Origin: Poecilobothrus nobilitatus
Taxonomy: Eukaryota; Arthropoda; Insecta; Diptera; Dolichopodidae
Length of the DNA: 64,000 bases
NCBI GenBank assembly: GCA_947095535.1
Contig: OX352773.1
Location: 107,181,685 to 107,245,684 of the forward strand
Direction of reading: 5' to 3'
Under the pieces are notes generated by a model. It searched no databases. It saw only the letters and a list, made by a program, of their open reading frames with translations, and was not told where the DNA came from. The translations under genes were made by a program, and so were the position numbers. Positions 23,795 to 35,955 of the stretch are shown here, piece after piece. How positions within the stretch are numbered: the first letter of the stretch is position 1; the number at the start of each line of letters is the position of its first letter.

Positions 23795-24376
23795 ACAGCT
23801 GTCGTAATTGAAAAAATTCTCTATTTTTTACGGATATGATTATTTCATTATTTATACAACAGTTTGATCTAGACATGCATGGACGAGTTCTAGTTGAGTC
23901 TGATTTGGCTCTTTTTAGTATTTCAATTAATGTTTCAATTTTTACGTCCGTAAACCCATTTCTGGCGATTTAGTTCATGTTCCGATAGCCAACCACGTTG
24001 TAGTTAGTTAATAATATACCATTAATATCTTAATGACTTCATGGTCCAACGCCGTTATATCACACAGCTCAACGTTAATATTATGTATCTTGTTACAGAG
24101 ATTGGTGATCATGTCGTCGGTTAATGTGGCTGATTTGTAGTTCTGGTTACATTCGTGTTATCAAGGATGTTAACAATAAGGGCTGTACTACTCTATGTCG
24201 TATCAATGTATTTAATAGACGTGCAATATATTACGTGCAATAATTTTGCATTCGTCAGTGTTCTCTACATTTGCATTGCAAATTCTTCTTCAACGCGTGT
24301 TAATCTTATTCTAGGCTTCCTTATTTTCGTATTATTGATTGTTCCAATAGTTTATAAAGTTTTTTATTCAACCAGG
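23795..24376. repeat. C module, copy 7, with two internal deletions
   Basis: This is the 3910 bp duplicate of copy 6 and has the same two deletions. It is the last full C in the window; only tails occur to its right. Confidence 0.8.
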
Positions 24377-24624
24377 AAAAATTTTTTTTTTAATTATTTA
24401 CTTTGAATCTGTTATTGATTTGTTTTAATTTACACAAAAATTTCATATGTATATAAAGTATATGTATTCATATGTGCCAATAGTTTATAAAGTTTTTTAT
24501 TCAACCAGTAAATTTTTTTTTTATGTATTTACTTTGAATCTGTTATTGATTTGTTTTAATTTACACAAACATTTCATGTTAATTAGTTAATTTAATTTTT
24601 TTATAGTTTGTAATTAGTTAAACT

Positions 24625-25089
24625 CATAGATATATTACTAACAGATAGGCAGTGAAGAAAATATTATCAACCAATTTTGAGAAACAGCTGAGTGAACCGT
24701 GCGTATGTATTGCTTTAGTTTCCTCAGAAATAGGTTCCTAAAAGGTGAAATAAATTCATTTTTAATTTTTTTAAGGATTTTATCACTAATTTAGTTATTT
24801 TACAAGTAGCTAAAATTTTTAATAACCTAAATTAAATTAAATTTTAATTTTAAAAATAAAATATATCAATTATTATGTAATATAAAAACTTAAAATCTCT
24901 GAATGAAACTGGTTATGAAAAACTGCTTTACATTATTTTAATAAATATAAACTGCTGAGTGAACGACATGTATATATATTATAAAATGTATATGTATTTT
25001 TTTTACTGAATAACTTAAGATAGGAAAACACATAAGAAGAAAAGAAACGACTATACCTAATTTCCAATCTATTAGTTAATATATCTATG
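24625..25089. mobile_element. MITE D, copy 7 (cleanest reference copy)
   Basis: 465 bp. GTTAAACT lies at 24617-24624 and 25090-25097. The two termini pair over about 26 bp with one unpaired base and three or so mismatches. It is the 3910 bp duplicate of copy 6. Confidence 0.78.
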
Positions 25090-25513
25090 GTTAAACTTTA
25101 TTCCTTGTCCTTCAGGTCTCATTAATAATTAATTTACAAAAAAGTTCTTTTACAATATTTTGCAAATTCTACTTGCATTTTTGCTGACGATTACAATTTA
25201 TTGAAATTACAATTCTTACATTTATATATTCTTTTTCTTCATATAATTTTTACTGCCGCATAATTGCAACTAGTTATTTCCAACTGTACAAAATATGATA
25301 AAATATTATCCACCTGTACAAATTATTTATAAAATAAAAGTACAGCTATAATTACTGAGTCATTACTGAGTAAAGTTTATACCTATAAAACATAAAATTA
25401 TTTAAATTAGATGTCAATACAAAATTATGTTTTAAATTACGTTATTATGTAAATTAAAAAATTAAGTTAAAGTAAATTATTGTGTTTTTTTTTATTTATT
25501 CTTTTCTTTTCAG

Positions 25514-25557
25514 TGCTTGTGAACCTAAATTTGACGCAGTCGGTATAATTGCCGACG
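25514..25557 (+). repeat. P motif: exon-like, hairpin-bearing 44 bp element, representative of 38 copies
   Basis: Each copy follows a pyrimidine tract ending TTCTTTTCAG, is GC-richer than its surroundings, and is followed by GTAAAA, so it looks like a mini-exon. In frame it reads ACEPKFDAVGIIADGKT. C-x3-F-D-A-V-x4-D-G-x-T matches the start of a hemopexin blade. It also holds a GTCGG..CCGAC inverted repeat. Copies start at 2023, 4265, 5433, 7263, 8092, 9922, 10775, 11195, 12360, 14190, 15043, 15463, 16628, 18458, 19311, 19835, 21604, 23221, 23745, 25514, 27132, 28765, 32592, 34225, 37484, 39601, 42160, 44278, 46835, 48954, 50004, 52281, 53331, 55609, 57725, 58774, 59820 and 63101. Those at 39601 and 44278 are truncated. 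Variants change single bases (CEP/CVP, FDAV/FDTV/FVTV) or drop one base (5433, 8092, 12360, 16628). Motif and repetition are certain; an exon origin is inference. Confidence 0.85.
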
Positions 25558-27573
25558 GTAAAACGGTATATAAATTCATATGAAAGCTTTTTATTCAACT
25601 AGTAAAAATTTTTTTTAATTGTTTACTTTGAATCTGTTATTGATTTGTTTTAATTTACACAAACATTTCATGTGTAAAATGTCATTTAGTTCATTTTAAT
25701 TTTTTTATAGTTTGTAATTAGTTAAACTTTATTGCTTCAGGTCTCATTAATAATTAATTTACAAAAAAGTTATTTTACAATATTTGGCAAATTCTACTTG
25801 CATTTTTTATGACGCAAACATATGTTTGTTACGCGTGACTTTCATTTCCCAGGTAAACATATGTTTATTACTCGTTTGAATTTGTTTCCCAGATAGGTAA
25901 ATATTTATTCGGCAAGTAAATATCTGTTTTAAAACAATTGCGTTATTATTGATTCCATCAGCAGGACATCTGATTCAAATTCTTCTTCAACGTGTGTTAA
26001 TCTTATTCTGGGCTTCCTTATTTTCGTATTATTGATTGTTCTAATAGTTTATAAAGTTTTTTATTCAACCAGGAACATTTTTTTTAAATTATGTACTTTG
26101 AATCTGTTATTGATTTGTTTTAATTTACACAAAAATTTCATATGTTTATAAATTCATATGTGCCAATAGTTTATAAATTTTTTTTTCAACCAATAAATTT
26201 TTTTTTAATTATTTACGTTGAATCTGTTATTGATTTGTTTTAAATTACACAAAAATTTCATGTCTAAAAAGTTATTTAGTTCATTTTAATTTTTTATAGT
26301 TTATAATTAGTTAAACTTTATTCCTTCAGGTCTCGTTAATAATTAATTTACAAAAAAGTGCTATTACAATATTTGGCAAATTTTACTTGCATTTTTGCTG
26401 ACGAAAACATATGTATGTTACGCGTGACTTTTATTTCACAGGTAAACATATGTTTATTACGCGTTTGAATTTGTTTCCCAAGTAGGTAAATAATTATTCG
26501 GCAAGTTAATAACTTTTTAATAAAAATTATTTTGAATTGATGAGAAATTACTTTTAATTGGTTTCCTAGGTAAATAAATGATGATTCGCAAAATTCAAAC
26601 TGTACAATTTTTTTAGCAGATTCAATATTATTAATGTTATGTTTGTTTTGTATTTGTTTACAGTTTTTATTGCCTTTACTTCTAATATTTTTGAATAAAC
26701 CTACATATATACATTATTTATAGATGTATGTAGGATATCTATCCTGCAAACTTAAATTCATAAATTATAAATTCCGTTTTTTCTACATTACTTAAATTGC
26801 TCTGTCAAATAAACAAAAGTGTCATATTACAATTCTTACATTTATATATTCTTTTTCTTCATATAATTTTTACTGCCGCATAATTGCAACTAGTTATTTC
26901 CAACTGTACAAAATATGGTAAAAGATTATCCACCTGTACAAATTATTTATAAAATAAAAGTACAGTTATAATTGGGGCATTACTGAGTAAAGTTTATACC
27001 TATAAAACATAAAATTATTTAAATTAGCTGTCAATACAAAATAATGTTTTAAATTAAGTTATTATGTAAATTAAAAAATGAAGTTAAAGTAAATTATTGT
27101 GTTTTTTTTTTATTTATTTTTTTCTTTTCAGTGCTTGTGTACCTAAATTTGACGCAGTCGGTATAATTGCCGACGGTAAAACGGTATATAAATTCTTATG
27201 TGCCAATAGTTTATAAAGTTTTTTATTCAACCAGTAAAATTTTTCTTTAATTGTTTACTTTGAATCTGTTATTGATTTGTTTTAATTTACACAAAAATTT
27301 CATGTGTAAAATGTTATTTAGTTCATTTTAATTTTTTTATAGTTTGTAATTAGTTAAACTTTATTGCTTCAGGTCTCATTAATAATTAATTTACAAAAAA
27401 GTTATTTTACAATATTTGGCAAATTCTACTTGCATTTTTGATGACGCAAACATATGTTTGTTACGCGTGACTTTCATTTCCCAGGTAAACATATGTATAT
27501 TACTCGTTTGAATTTGTTTCCCAGATAGGTAAATAATTATTCGGCAAGTTAGTAACTTTTTAAAAAAAATTGC

Positions 27574-27707
27574 GTTATTATTGATTCCATCAGCAGGGCA
27601 TCTGATTCAAATTCTTCTTCAACGCGTGTTAATCTTATTCTGGGCTTCCTTATTTTCGTATTATTGATTGTTCTAATAGTTTATAAAGTTTTTTATTCAA
27701 CCAGGAA
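27574..27707. repeat. C-tail fragment fused to truncated B (representative of about 20)
   Basis: A B module stops at AAATTGCG and continues as TTATTATTGATTCCATC, the last roughly 130 bp of C. B and C both contain TTGCG at the breakpoint (B reads TTGCGAAATTATT, C reads TTTGCGCTATTATT), so the fusion lies at microhomology. Other copies begin near 22031, 25941, 29208, 30818, 31400, 33035, 34668, 36292, 37925, 40970, 42602, 45645, 47278, 51087, 54415, 56051, 60274, 61894 and 63541. All share this join, which points to one event later multiplied. Confidence 0.85.
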
Positions 27708-27895
27708 CATTTTTTTTAAATTATTTACTTTGAATCTGTTATTGATTTGTTTTAATTTACACAAAAATTTCATATGTTTATAAATTCATATGTGCCAATA
27801 GTTTATAAATTTTTTTTTCAACCAATAAATTTTTTTTTAATTATTTACGTTGAATCTGTTATTGATTTGTTTTAAATTACACAAAAATTTCATGT

Positions 27896-28764
27896 GTAAA
27901 AAGTTATTTAGTTCATTTTAATTTTTTATAGTTTATAATTAGTTAAACTTTATTCCTTCAGGTCTCGTTAATAATTAATTTACAAAAAAGTGCTATTACA
28001 ATATTTGGCAAATTTTACTTGCATTTTTGCTGACGAAAACATATGTATGTTACGCGTGACTTTTATTTCACAGGTAAACATATGTTTATTACGCGTTTGA
28101 ATTTGTTTCCCAGATAGGTAAATAATTATTCGGCAAGTTAATAACTTTTTAATTAAAATTGCAAAATTATTTTGAATTGATGAGAAATTACTTTTAATTG
28201 GTTTCCTAGGTAAATAAATGATGATTCGCAAAATTCAAACTGTACAATTTTTTTAGCAGATTCAATATTATTAATGTTATGTTTGTTTTGTATTTGTTTA
28301 CAGTTTTTATTGCCTTTACTTCTAATATTTTTGAATAAACCTACATATATACATTATTTATAGATGTATGTAGGATATCTATCCTGCAAACTTAAATTCA
28401 TAAATTATAAATTCCGTTTTTTCTATATTACTTAAATTGCTCTGTCAAATAAACAAAAGTGTCAAATTACAATTCTTACATATTCTTTTTCTTCATATAA
28501 TTTTTACTGCCGCATAATTGCAACTAGTTATTTCCAACTGTACAAAATATGGTAAAATATTATCCACCTGTACAAATTATTTATAAAATAAAAGTACAGT
28601 TATAATTGGGGCATTACTGAGTAAAGTTTATACCTATAAAACATAAAATTATTTAAATTAGCTGTCAATACAAAATTATGTTTTAAATTAAGTTATTATG
28701 TAAATTAAAAAAATAAGTTAAAGTAAATTATTGTGTTTTTTTTTTATTTATTTTTTTCTTTTCA
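27896..28764. repeat. B module: about 0.87 kb unit (representative full copy)
   Basis: B runs from AAAAAGTTATTTAGTTC to the CAG before the next P. Its first third carries two near copies of AACATATGTTTxTTACGCG and, about 96 bp apart, two copies of a TTTGTTTCC[CT]AGGTA…AAATAA block. On the minus strand an 83-codon frame is open (here 27980-28231), but it begins at TTG, not ATG, and its product just repeats RIIIYL-P/S/L-x-K. The frame is open in other full copies starting at 3473, 4646, 11576, 15844, 33440, 36698, 38334, 41374, 43011, 47686, 48168, 49213, 51495, 52540, 54822, 56459, 57984, 59033 and 62299, and is shortened at 7390, 10049, 14317 and 18585. I treat it as non-coding. Confidence 0.85.
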
Positions 28765-29596
28765 GTGCTTGTGTACCTAAATTTGACGCAGTCGGTATAA
28801 TTGCCGACGGTAAAACGGTATATAAATTGTTATGTGCCAATAGTTTATAAAGTTTTTTATTCAACCAGTAAAATGTTTCTTTAATTGTTTACTTTGAATC
28901 TGTTATTGATTTGTTTTAATTTACACAAAAATTTCATGTGTAAAATGTTATTTAGTTCATTTTAATTTTTTTATAGTTTGTAATTAATTAAACTTTATTG
29001 CTTCAGGTCTCATTAATAATTAATTTACAAAAAAGTTATTTTACAATATTTGGCAAATTCTACTTGCATTTTTGATGACGCAAACATATGTTTGTTACGC
29101 GTGACTTTCATTTCCCAGGTAAACATATGTATATTACTCGTTTGAATTTGTTTCCCAGATAGGTAAATAATTATTCGGCAAGTTAGTAACTTTTTAAAAA
29201 AAATTGCGTTATTATTGATTCCATCAGCAGGGCATCTGATTCAAATTCTTCTTCAACGCGTGTTAATCTAATTCTGGGCTTCCTTATTTTCGTATTATTG
29301 ATTGTTCTAATAGTTTATAAAGTTTTTTCTTCAACCAGGAAACAGTTTTTTTTAAATTATTTACTTTGAATCTGTTATTGATTTGTTTTAATTTACACAA
29401 AAATTTCATATGTATATAAAGTATATGTATTCATATGTGTCAATAGTTTATAAAGTTTTTTATTCAACCAGCAAATATTTTTTTTATTTATTTACTTTGA
29501 ATCTGTTATTGATTTGTTTTAATTTACACAAACATTTCATGTGTAAAATGTTATTTAGTTCATTTAATTTTTTTATAGTTTGTAATTAGTTAAACT

Positions 29597-30063
29597 CATA
29601 GATATATTACTAACAGATAGGAAGTGAAGAAAATATTATCAACCAATTTTGAGAAACAGCTGAGTGAACCGTGCGTATGTATTGCTTTAGTTTCCTCAGA
29701 AAGAGTTTCCTAAAAGGTGAAATAATTTCATTTTTAATTTTTTTAAGGATGTTATCACTAATTTAGTTATTTTACAAGTTTTATAAAAATTTTTAATAAC
29801 CTAAATTAAAATAAATTTTAATTCTAAAAATAAAATATATCAATTATTAAGTAATATAAAAACTTAAAATCTCTGAATGAAACTGGTTATGAAAAACTGC
29901 TTTACATTATTTTAATAAATATAAACAGCTGAGTGAACGAAATGTATATATATTATAAAATGCATATGTATTTTTTTTACTGAATAACTTAAGATAGGAA
30001 AACACATAAGAAGAAAAGAAACGACTATACCTAATTTCCCATCTATTAGTTAATATATCTATG
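29597..30063. mobile_element. MITE D, copy 8
   Basis: 467 bp. It belongs to a second subfamily that reads GAAAGAGTTTCC and ACAAGTTTTATAAAAA where earlier copies read GAAATAGGTTCC and ACAAGTAGCTAAAA. Confidence 0.75.
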
Positions 30064-33000
30064 GTTAAACTTTATTCCTTGTCCTTCAGGTCTCATTAAT
30101 AATTAATTTACAAAAAACATATGTTTTTACGCGTTTGAATTTGTTCCCCAAGTAGGTAAATAATTATTAGGCAAGTTAATAACTTTTTAATAAAAATTGC
30201 GAAATTATTATGAATTGAAGAGAAATAAGTTTTAATCTGTTTCCTAGGTAAATAAATGATGATTCGCAAAATTCAAACTGTACAATTTTTTTTAGCAGAT
30301 TCAATATTATTAATGTTATGTTTGTTTTGTATTTGTTTACAGGTTTTATTGCCTTTACTTCTAATATTTTTGAATAAACCTACATATGTACATGTATGTA
30401 AGGTATCTATCCTGTTAACTTAAATTCATAAATTATAAATTCCGTTTTTTCTATATTATTATTCTATATTATTATTATATAAAATTTTTTTTTAATTGTT
30501 TACTTTGAATATGTTATTGATTTGTTTTAATTTACACAAAAATTTCATGCGTAAAATGTTATTTAGTTCATTTTAATTTTTTTATAGTTTGTAATTAGTT
30601 AAACTTTATTCCTTGATGTCTCATTAATAATTAATTTACAAAAAAGTTATTTTACAATATTTGGCAAATTCTACTTGCATTTTTGATGACGCAAACATAT
30701 GTTTGTTACGCGTGACTTCATTTCCCAGGTAAACATATGTTTATTACTCGTTTGAATTTGTTTCCCAGATAGGTAAATAATTATTCGGCAAGAAAATATC
30801 TTTTTTAAAACAATTGCGTTATTATTGATTCCATCAGCAGGACATCTGATTCAAATTCTTCTTCAACGCGTGTTAATCTTATTCTGGGCTTCCTTATTTT
30901 CGTATTATTGATTGTTCTAATAGTTTATAAAGTTTTTTATTCAACCAGGAACATTTTTTTTAAATTATTTACTTTGAATCTGTTATTGATTTGTTTTAAT
31001 TTACACAAAAATTTCATATGTTTATAAATTCGTATGTGCCAATAGTTTATAAATTTTTTTTTCAACCAATAAATTTTTTTTTAATTATTTACGTTGAATC
31101 TGTTATTGATTTGTTTTACACAAAAATTTCATGTGTAAAAAGTTATTTAGTTCATTTTAATTTTTTATAGTTTATAATTAGTTAAACTTTATTCCTTCAG
31201 GTCTCGTTAATAATTAATTTACAAAAAAGTGCTATTACAATATTTGGCAAATTCTACTTGCATTTTTTATGACGCAAACATATGTTTGTTAAGCGTGACT
31301 TTCATTTCCCAGGTAAACATATGTTTATTACTCGTTTGAATTTGTTTCCCAGATAGGTAAATATTTATTCGGCAAGTAAATATCTTTTTTAAAACAATTG
31401 CGTTATTATTGATTCCATCAGCAGGACATCTGATTCAAATTCTTCTTCAACGTGTGTTAATCTTATTCTGGGCTTCCTTATTTTCGTATTATTGATTGTT
31501 CTAATAGTTTATAAAGTTTTTTATTCAACCAGGAACATTTTTTTTAAATTATGTACTTTGAATCTGTTATTGATTTGTTTTAATTTACACAAAAATTTCA
31601 TATGTTTATAAATTCATATGTGCCAATAGTTTATAAATTTTTTTTTCAACCAATAAATTTTTTTTTAATTATTTACGTTGAATCTGTTATTGATTTGTTT
31701 TAAATTACACAAAAATTTCATGTCTAAAAAGTTATTTAGTTCATTTTAATTTTTTATAGTTTATAATTAGTTAAACTTTATTCCTTCAGGTCTCGTTAAT
31801 AATTAATTTACAAAAAAGTGCTATTACAATATTTGGCAAATTTTACTTGCATTTTTGCTGACGAAAACATATGTATGTTACGCGTGACTTTTATTTCACA
31901 GGTAAACATATGTTTATTACGCGTTTGAATTTGTTTCCCAAGTAGGTAAATAAATATTAGGCAAGTTAATAACTTTTTAATAAAAATTATTTTGAATTGA
32001 TGAGAAATTACTTTTAATTGGTTTCCTAGGTAAATAAATGATGATTCGCAAAATTCAAACTGTACAATTTTTTTAGCAGATTCAATATTATTAATGTTAT
32101 GTTTGTTTTGTATTTGTTTACAGTTTTTATTGCCTTTACTTCTAATATTTTTGAATAAACCTACATATATACATTATTTATAGATGTATGTAGGATATCT
32201 ATCCTGCAAACTTAAATTCATAAATTATAAATTCCGTTTTTTCTATATTACTTAAATTGCTCTGTCAAATAAACAAAAGTGTCAAATTACAATTCTTACA
32301 TTTATATATTCTTTTTCTTCATATAATTTTTACTGCCGCATAATTGCAACTAGTTATTTCCAACTGTACAAAATATGGTAAAATATTATCCACCTGTACA
32401 AATTATTTATAAAATAAAAGTACAGTTATAATTGGGGCATTACTGAGTAAAGTTTATACCTATAAAACATAAAATTATTTAAATTAGCTGTCAATACAAA
32501 ATTATGTTTTAAATTAAGTTATTATGTAAATTAAAAAATGAAGTTAAAGTAAATTATTGTGTTTTTTTTTTATTTATTTTTTTCTTTTCAGTGCTTGTGT
32601 ACCTAAATTTGACGCAGTCGGTATAATTGCCGACGGTAAAACGGTATATAAATTCTTATGTGCCAATAGTTTATAAAGTTTTTTATTCAACCAGTAAAAT
32701 TTTTCTTTAATTGTTTACTTTGAATCTGTTATTGATTTGTTTTAATTTACACAAAAATTTCATGTGTAAAATGTTATTTAGTTCATTTTAATTTTTTTAT
32801 AGTTTGTAATTAGTTAAACTTTATTGCTTCAGGTCTCATTAATAATTAATTTACAAAAAAGTTATTTTACAATATTTGGCAAATTCTACTTGCATTTTTG
32901 ATGACGCAAACATATGTTTGTTACGCGTGACTTTCATTTCCCAGGTAAACATATGTATATTACTCGTTTGAATTTGTTTCCCAGATAGGTAAATAATTAT

Positions 33001-35056
33001 TCGGCAAGTTAGTAACTTTTTAAAAAAAATTGCGTTATTATTGATTCCATCAGCAGGGCATCTGATTCAAATTCTTCTTCAACGCGTGTTAATCTTATTC
33101 TGGGCTTCCTTATTTTCGTATTATTGATTGTTCTAATAGTTTATAAAGTTTTTTATTCAACCAGGAACATTTTTTTTAAATTATTTACTTTGAATCTGTT
33201 ATTGATTTGTTTTAATTTACACAAAAATTTCATATGTTTATAAATTCATATGTGCCAATAGTTTATAAATTTTTTTTTCAACCAATAAATTTTTTTTTAA
33301 TTATTTACGTTGAATCTGTTATTGATTTGTTTTAAATTACACAAAAATTTCATGTGTAAAAAGTTATTTAGTTCATTTTAATTTTTTATAGTTTATAATT
33401 AGTTAAACTTTATTCCTTCAGGTCTCGTTAATAATTAATTTACAAAAAAGTGCTATTACAATATTTGGCAAATTTTACTTGCATTTTTGCTGACGAAAAC
33501 ATATGTATGTTACGCGTGACTTTTATTTCACAGGTAAACATATGTTTATTACGCGTTTGAATTTGTTTCCCAGATAGGTAAATAATTATTCGGCAAGTTA
33601 ATAACTTTTTAATTAAAATTGCAAAATTATTTTGAATTGATGAGAAATTACTTTTAATTGGTTTCCTAGGTAAATAAATGATGATTCGCAAAATTCAAAC
33701 TGTACAATTTTTTTAGCAGATTCAATATTATTAATGTTATGTTTGTTTTGTATTTGTTTACAGTTTTTATTGCCTTTACTTCTAATATTTTTGAATAAAC
33801 CTACATATATACATTATTTATAGATGTATGTAGGATATCTATCCTGCAAACTTAAATTCATAAATTATAAATTCCGTTTTTTCTATATTACTTAAATTGC
33901 TCTGTCAAATAAACAAAAGTGTCAAATTACAATTCTTACATATTCTTTTTCTTCATATAATTTTTACTGCCGCATAATTGCAACTAGTTATTTCCAACTG
34001 TACAAAATATGGTAAAATATTATCCACCTGTACAAATTATTTATAAAATAAAAGTACAGTTATAATTGGGGCATTACTGAGTAAAGTTTATACCTATAAA
34101 ACATAAAATTATTTAAATTAGCTGTCAATACAAAATTATGTTTTAAATTAAGTTATTATGTAAATTAAAAAAATAAGTTAAAGTAAATTATTGTGTTTTT
34201 TTTTTATTTATTTTTTTCTTTTCAGTGCTTGTGTACCTAAATTTGACGCAGTCGGTATAATTGCCGACGGTAAAACGGTATATAAATTGTTATGTGCCAA
34301 TAGTTTATAAAGTTTTTTATTCAACCAGTAAAATTTTTCTTTAATTGTTTACTTTGAATCTGTTATTGATTTGTTTTAATTTACACAAAAATTTCATGTG
34401 TAAAATGTTATTTAGTTCATTTTAATTTTTTTATAGTTTGTAATTAGTTAAACTTTATTCCTTCAGGTCTCATTAATAATTAATTTACAAAAAAGTTATT
34501 TTACAATATTTGGCAAATTCTACTTGCATTTTTGATGACGCAAACATATGTTTGTTACGCGTGACTTTCATTTCCCAGGTAAACATATGTATATTACTCG
34601 TTTGAATTTGTTTCCCAGATAGGTAAATAATTATTCGGCAAGTTAGTAACTTTTTAAAAAAAATTGCGTTATTATTGATTCCATCAGCAGGGCATCTGAT
34701 TCAAATTCTTCTTCAACGCGTGTTAATCTTATTCTGGGCTTCCTTATTTTCGTATTATTGATTGTTCTAATAGTTTATAAAGTTTTTTCTTCAACCAGGA
34801 AACAGTTTTTTTTAAATTATTTACTTTGAATCTGTTATTGATTTGTTTTAATTTACACAAAAATTTCATATGTATATAAAGTATATGTATTCATATGTGT
34901 CAATAGTTTATAAAGTTTTTTATTCAACCAGCAAATATTTTTTTTATTTATTTACTTTGAATCTGTTATTGATTTGTTTTAATTTACACAAACATTTCAT
35001 GTGTAAAATGTTATTTAGTTCATTTAATTTTTTTATAGTTTGTAATTAGTTAAACT

Positions 35057-35523
35057 CATAGATATATTACTAACAGATAGGGAGTGAAGAAAATATTATC
35101 AACCAATTTTGAGAAACAGCTGAGTGAACCGTGCGTATGTATTGCTTTAGTTTCCTCAGAAAGAGTTTCCTAAAAGGTGAAATAATTTCATTTTTAATTT
35201 TTTTAAGGATTTTATCACTAATTTAGTTATTTTACAAGTTTTATAAAAATTTTTAATAACCTAAATTAAAATAAATTTTAATTCTAAAAATAAAATATAT
35301 CAATTATTAAGTAATATAAAAACTTAAAATCTCTGAATGAAACTGGTTATGAAAAACTGCTTTACATTATTTTAATAAATATAAACAGCTGAGTGAACGA
35401 AATGTATATATATTATAAAATGCATATGTATTTTTTTTACTGAATAACTTAAGATAGGAAAACACATAAGAAGAAAAGAAACGACTATACCTAATTTCCC
35501 ATCTATTAGTTAATATATCTATG
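35057..35523. mobile_element. MITE D, copy 9
   Basis: 467 bp, second subfamily. It is the 5460 bp duplicate of copy 8. Confidence 0.75.
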
Positions 35524-35904
35524 GTTAAACTTTATTCCTCGTCCTTCAGGTCTCATTAATAATTAATTTACAAAAAACATATGTTTATTACGCGTTTGAA
35601 TTTGTTCCCCAAGTAGGTAAATAATTATTAGGCAAGTTAATAACTTTTTAATAAAAATTGCGAAATTATTATGAATTGAAGAGAAATAAGTTTTAATCTG
35701 TTTCCTAGGTAAATAAATGATGATTCGCAAAATTCAAACTGTACAATTTTTTTTAGCAGATTCAATATTATTAATGTTATGTTTGTTTTGTATTTGTTTA
35801 CAGGTTTTATTGCCTTTACTTCTAATATTTTTGAATAAACCTACATATGTACATGTATGTAAGGTATCTATCCTGTTAACTTAAATTCATAAATTATAAA
35901 TTCC

Positions 35905-35955
35905 GTTTTTTCTATATTATTATTCTAGATTATTATTCTATATTATTATTATATA
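35905..35955. repeat. Short minisatellite, CTATATTATTATT-type units
   Basis: A roughly 13-16 bp unit (TATTATTATTCTA) is repeated at a B-to-S junction. Two units are seen near 30455, 50880, 54210 and 61530, and three near 35915, 40592 and 45268. Copy-number change here accounts for the small length differences between otherwise matching higher-order repeats. Confidence 0.7.

Larger units (their letters stand above)
19340..27160. repeat. Higher-order repeat C, 3910 bp period, two copies
   Basis: About 19340-23249 recurs as about 23250-27160. P spacing is 524, 1769 and 1617 bp. Each copy holds a full but internally deleted C (19885, 23795), one MITE D (20715, 24625), chimeric B/C-tail modules and a full B. 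The 524 bp step arises because B breaks off at TATTACTCG (about 19809, 23719) and jumps straight to the pyrimidine tract ahead of the next P. Confidence 0.9.

Noticed and set aside
25026..25043. Purine run AAGAAGAAAAGAAAC as a retroelement polypurine tract
   Set aside because: It lies inside MITE D, about 50 bp from its right end, and no LTR follows. It cannot pair with the P motif as retroelement ends.
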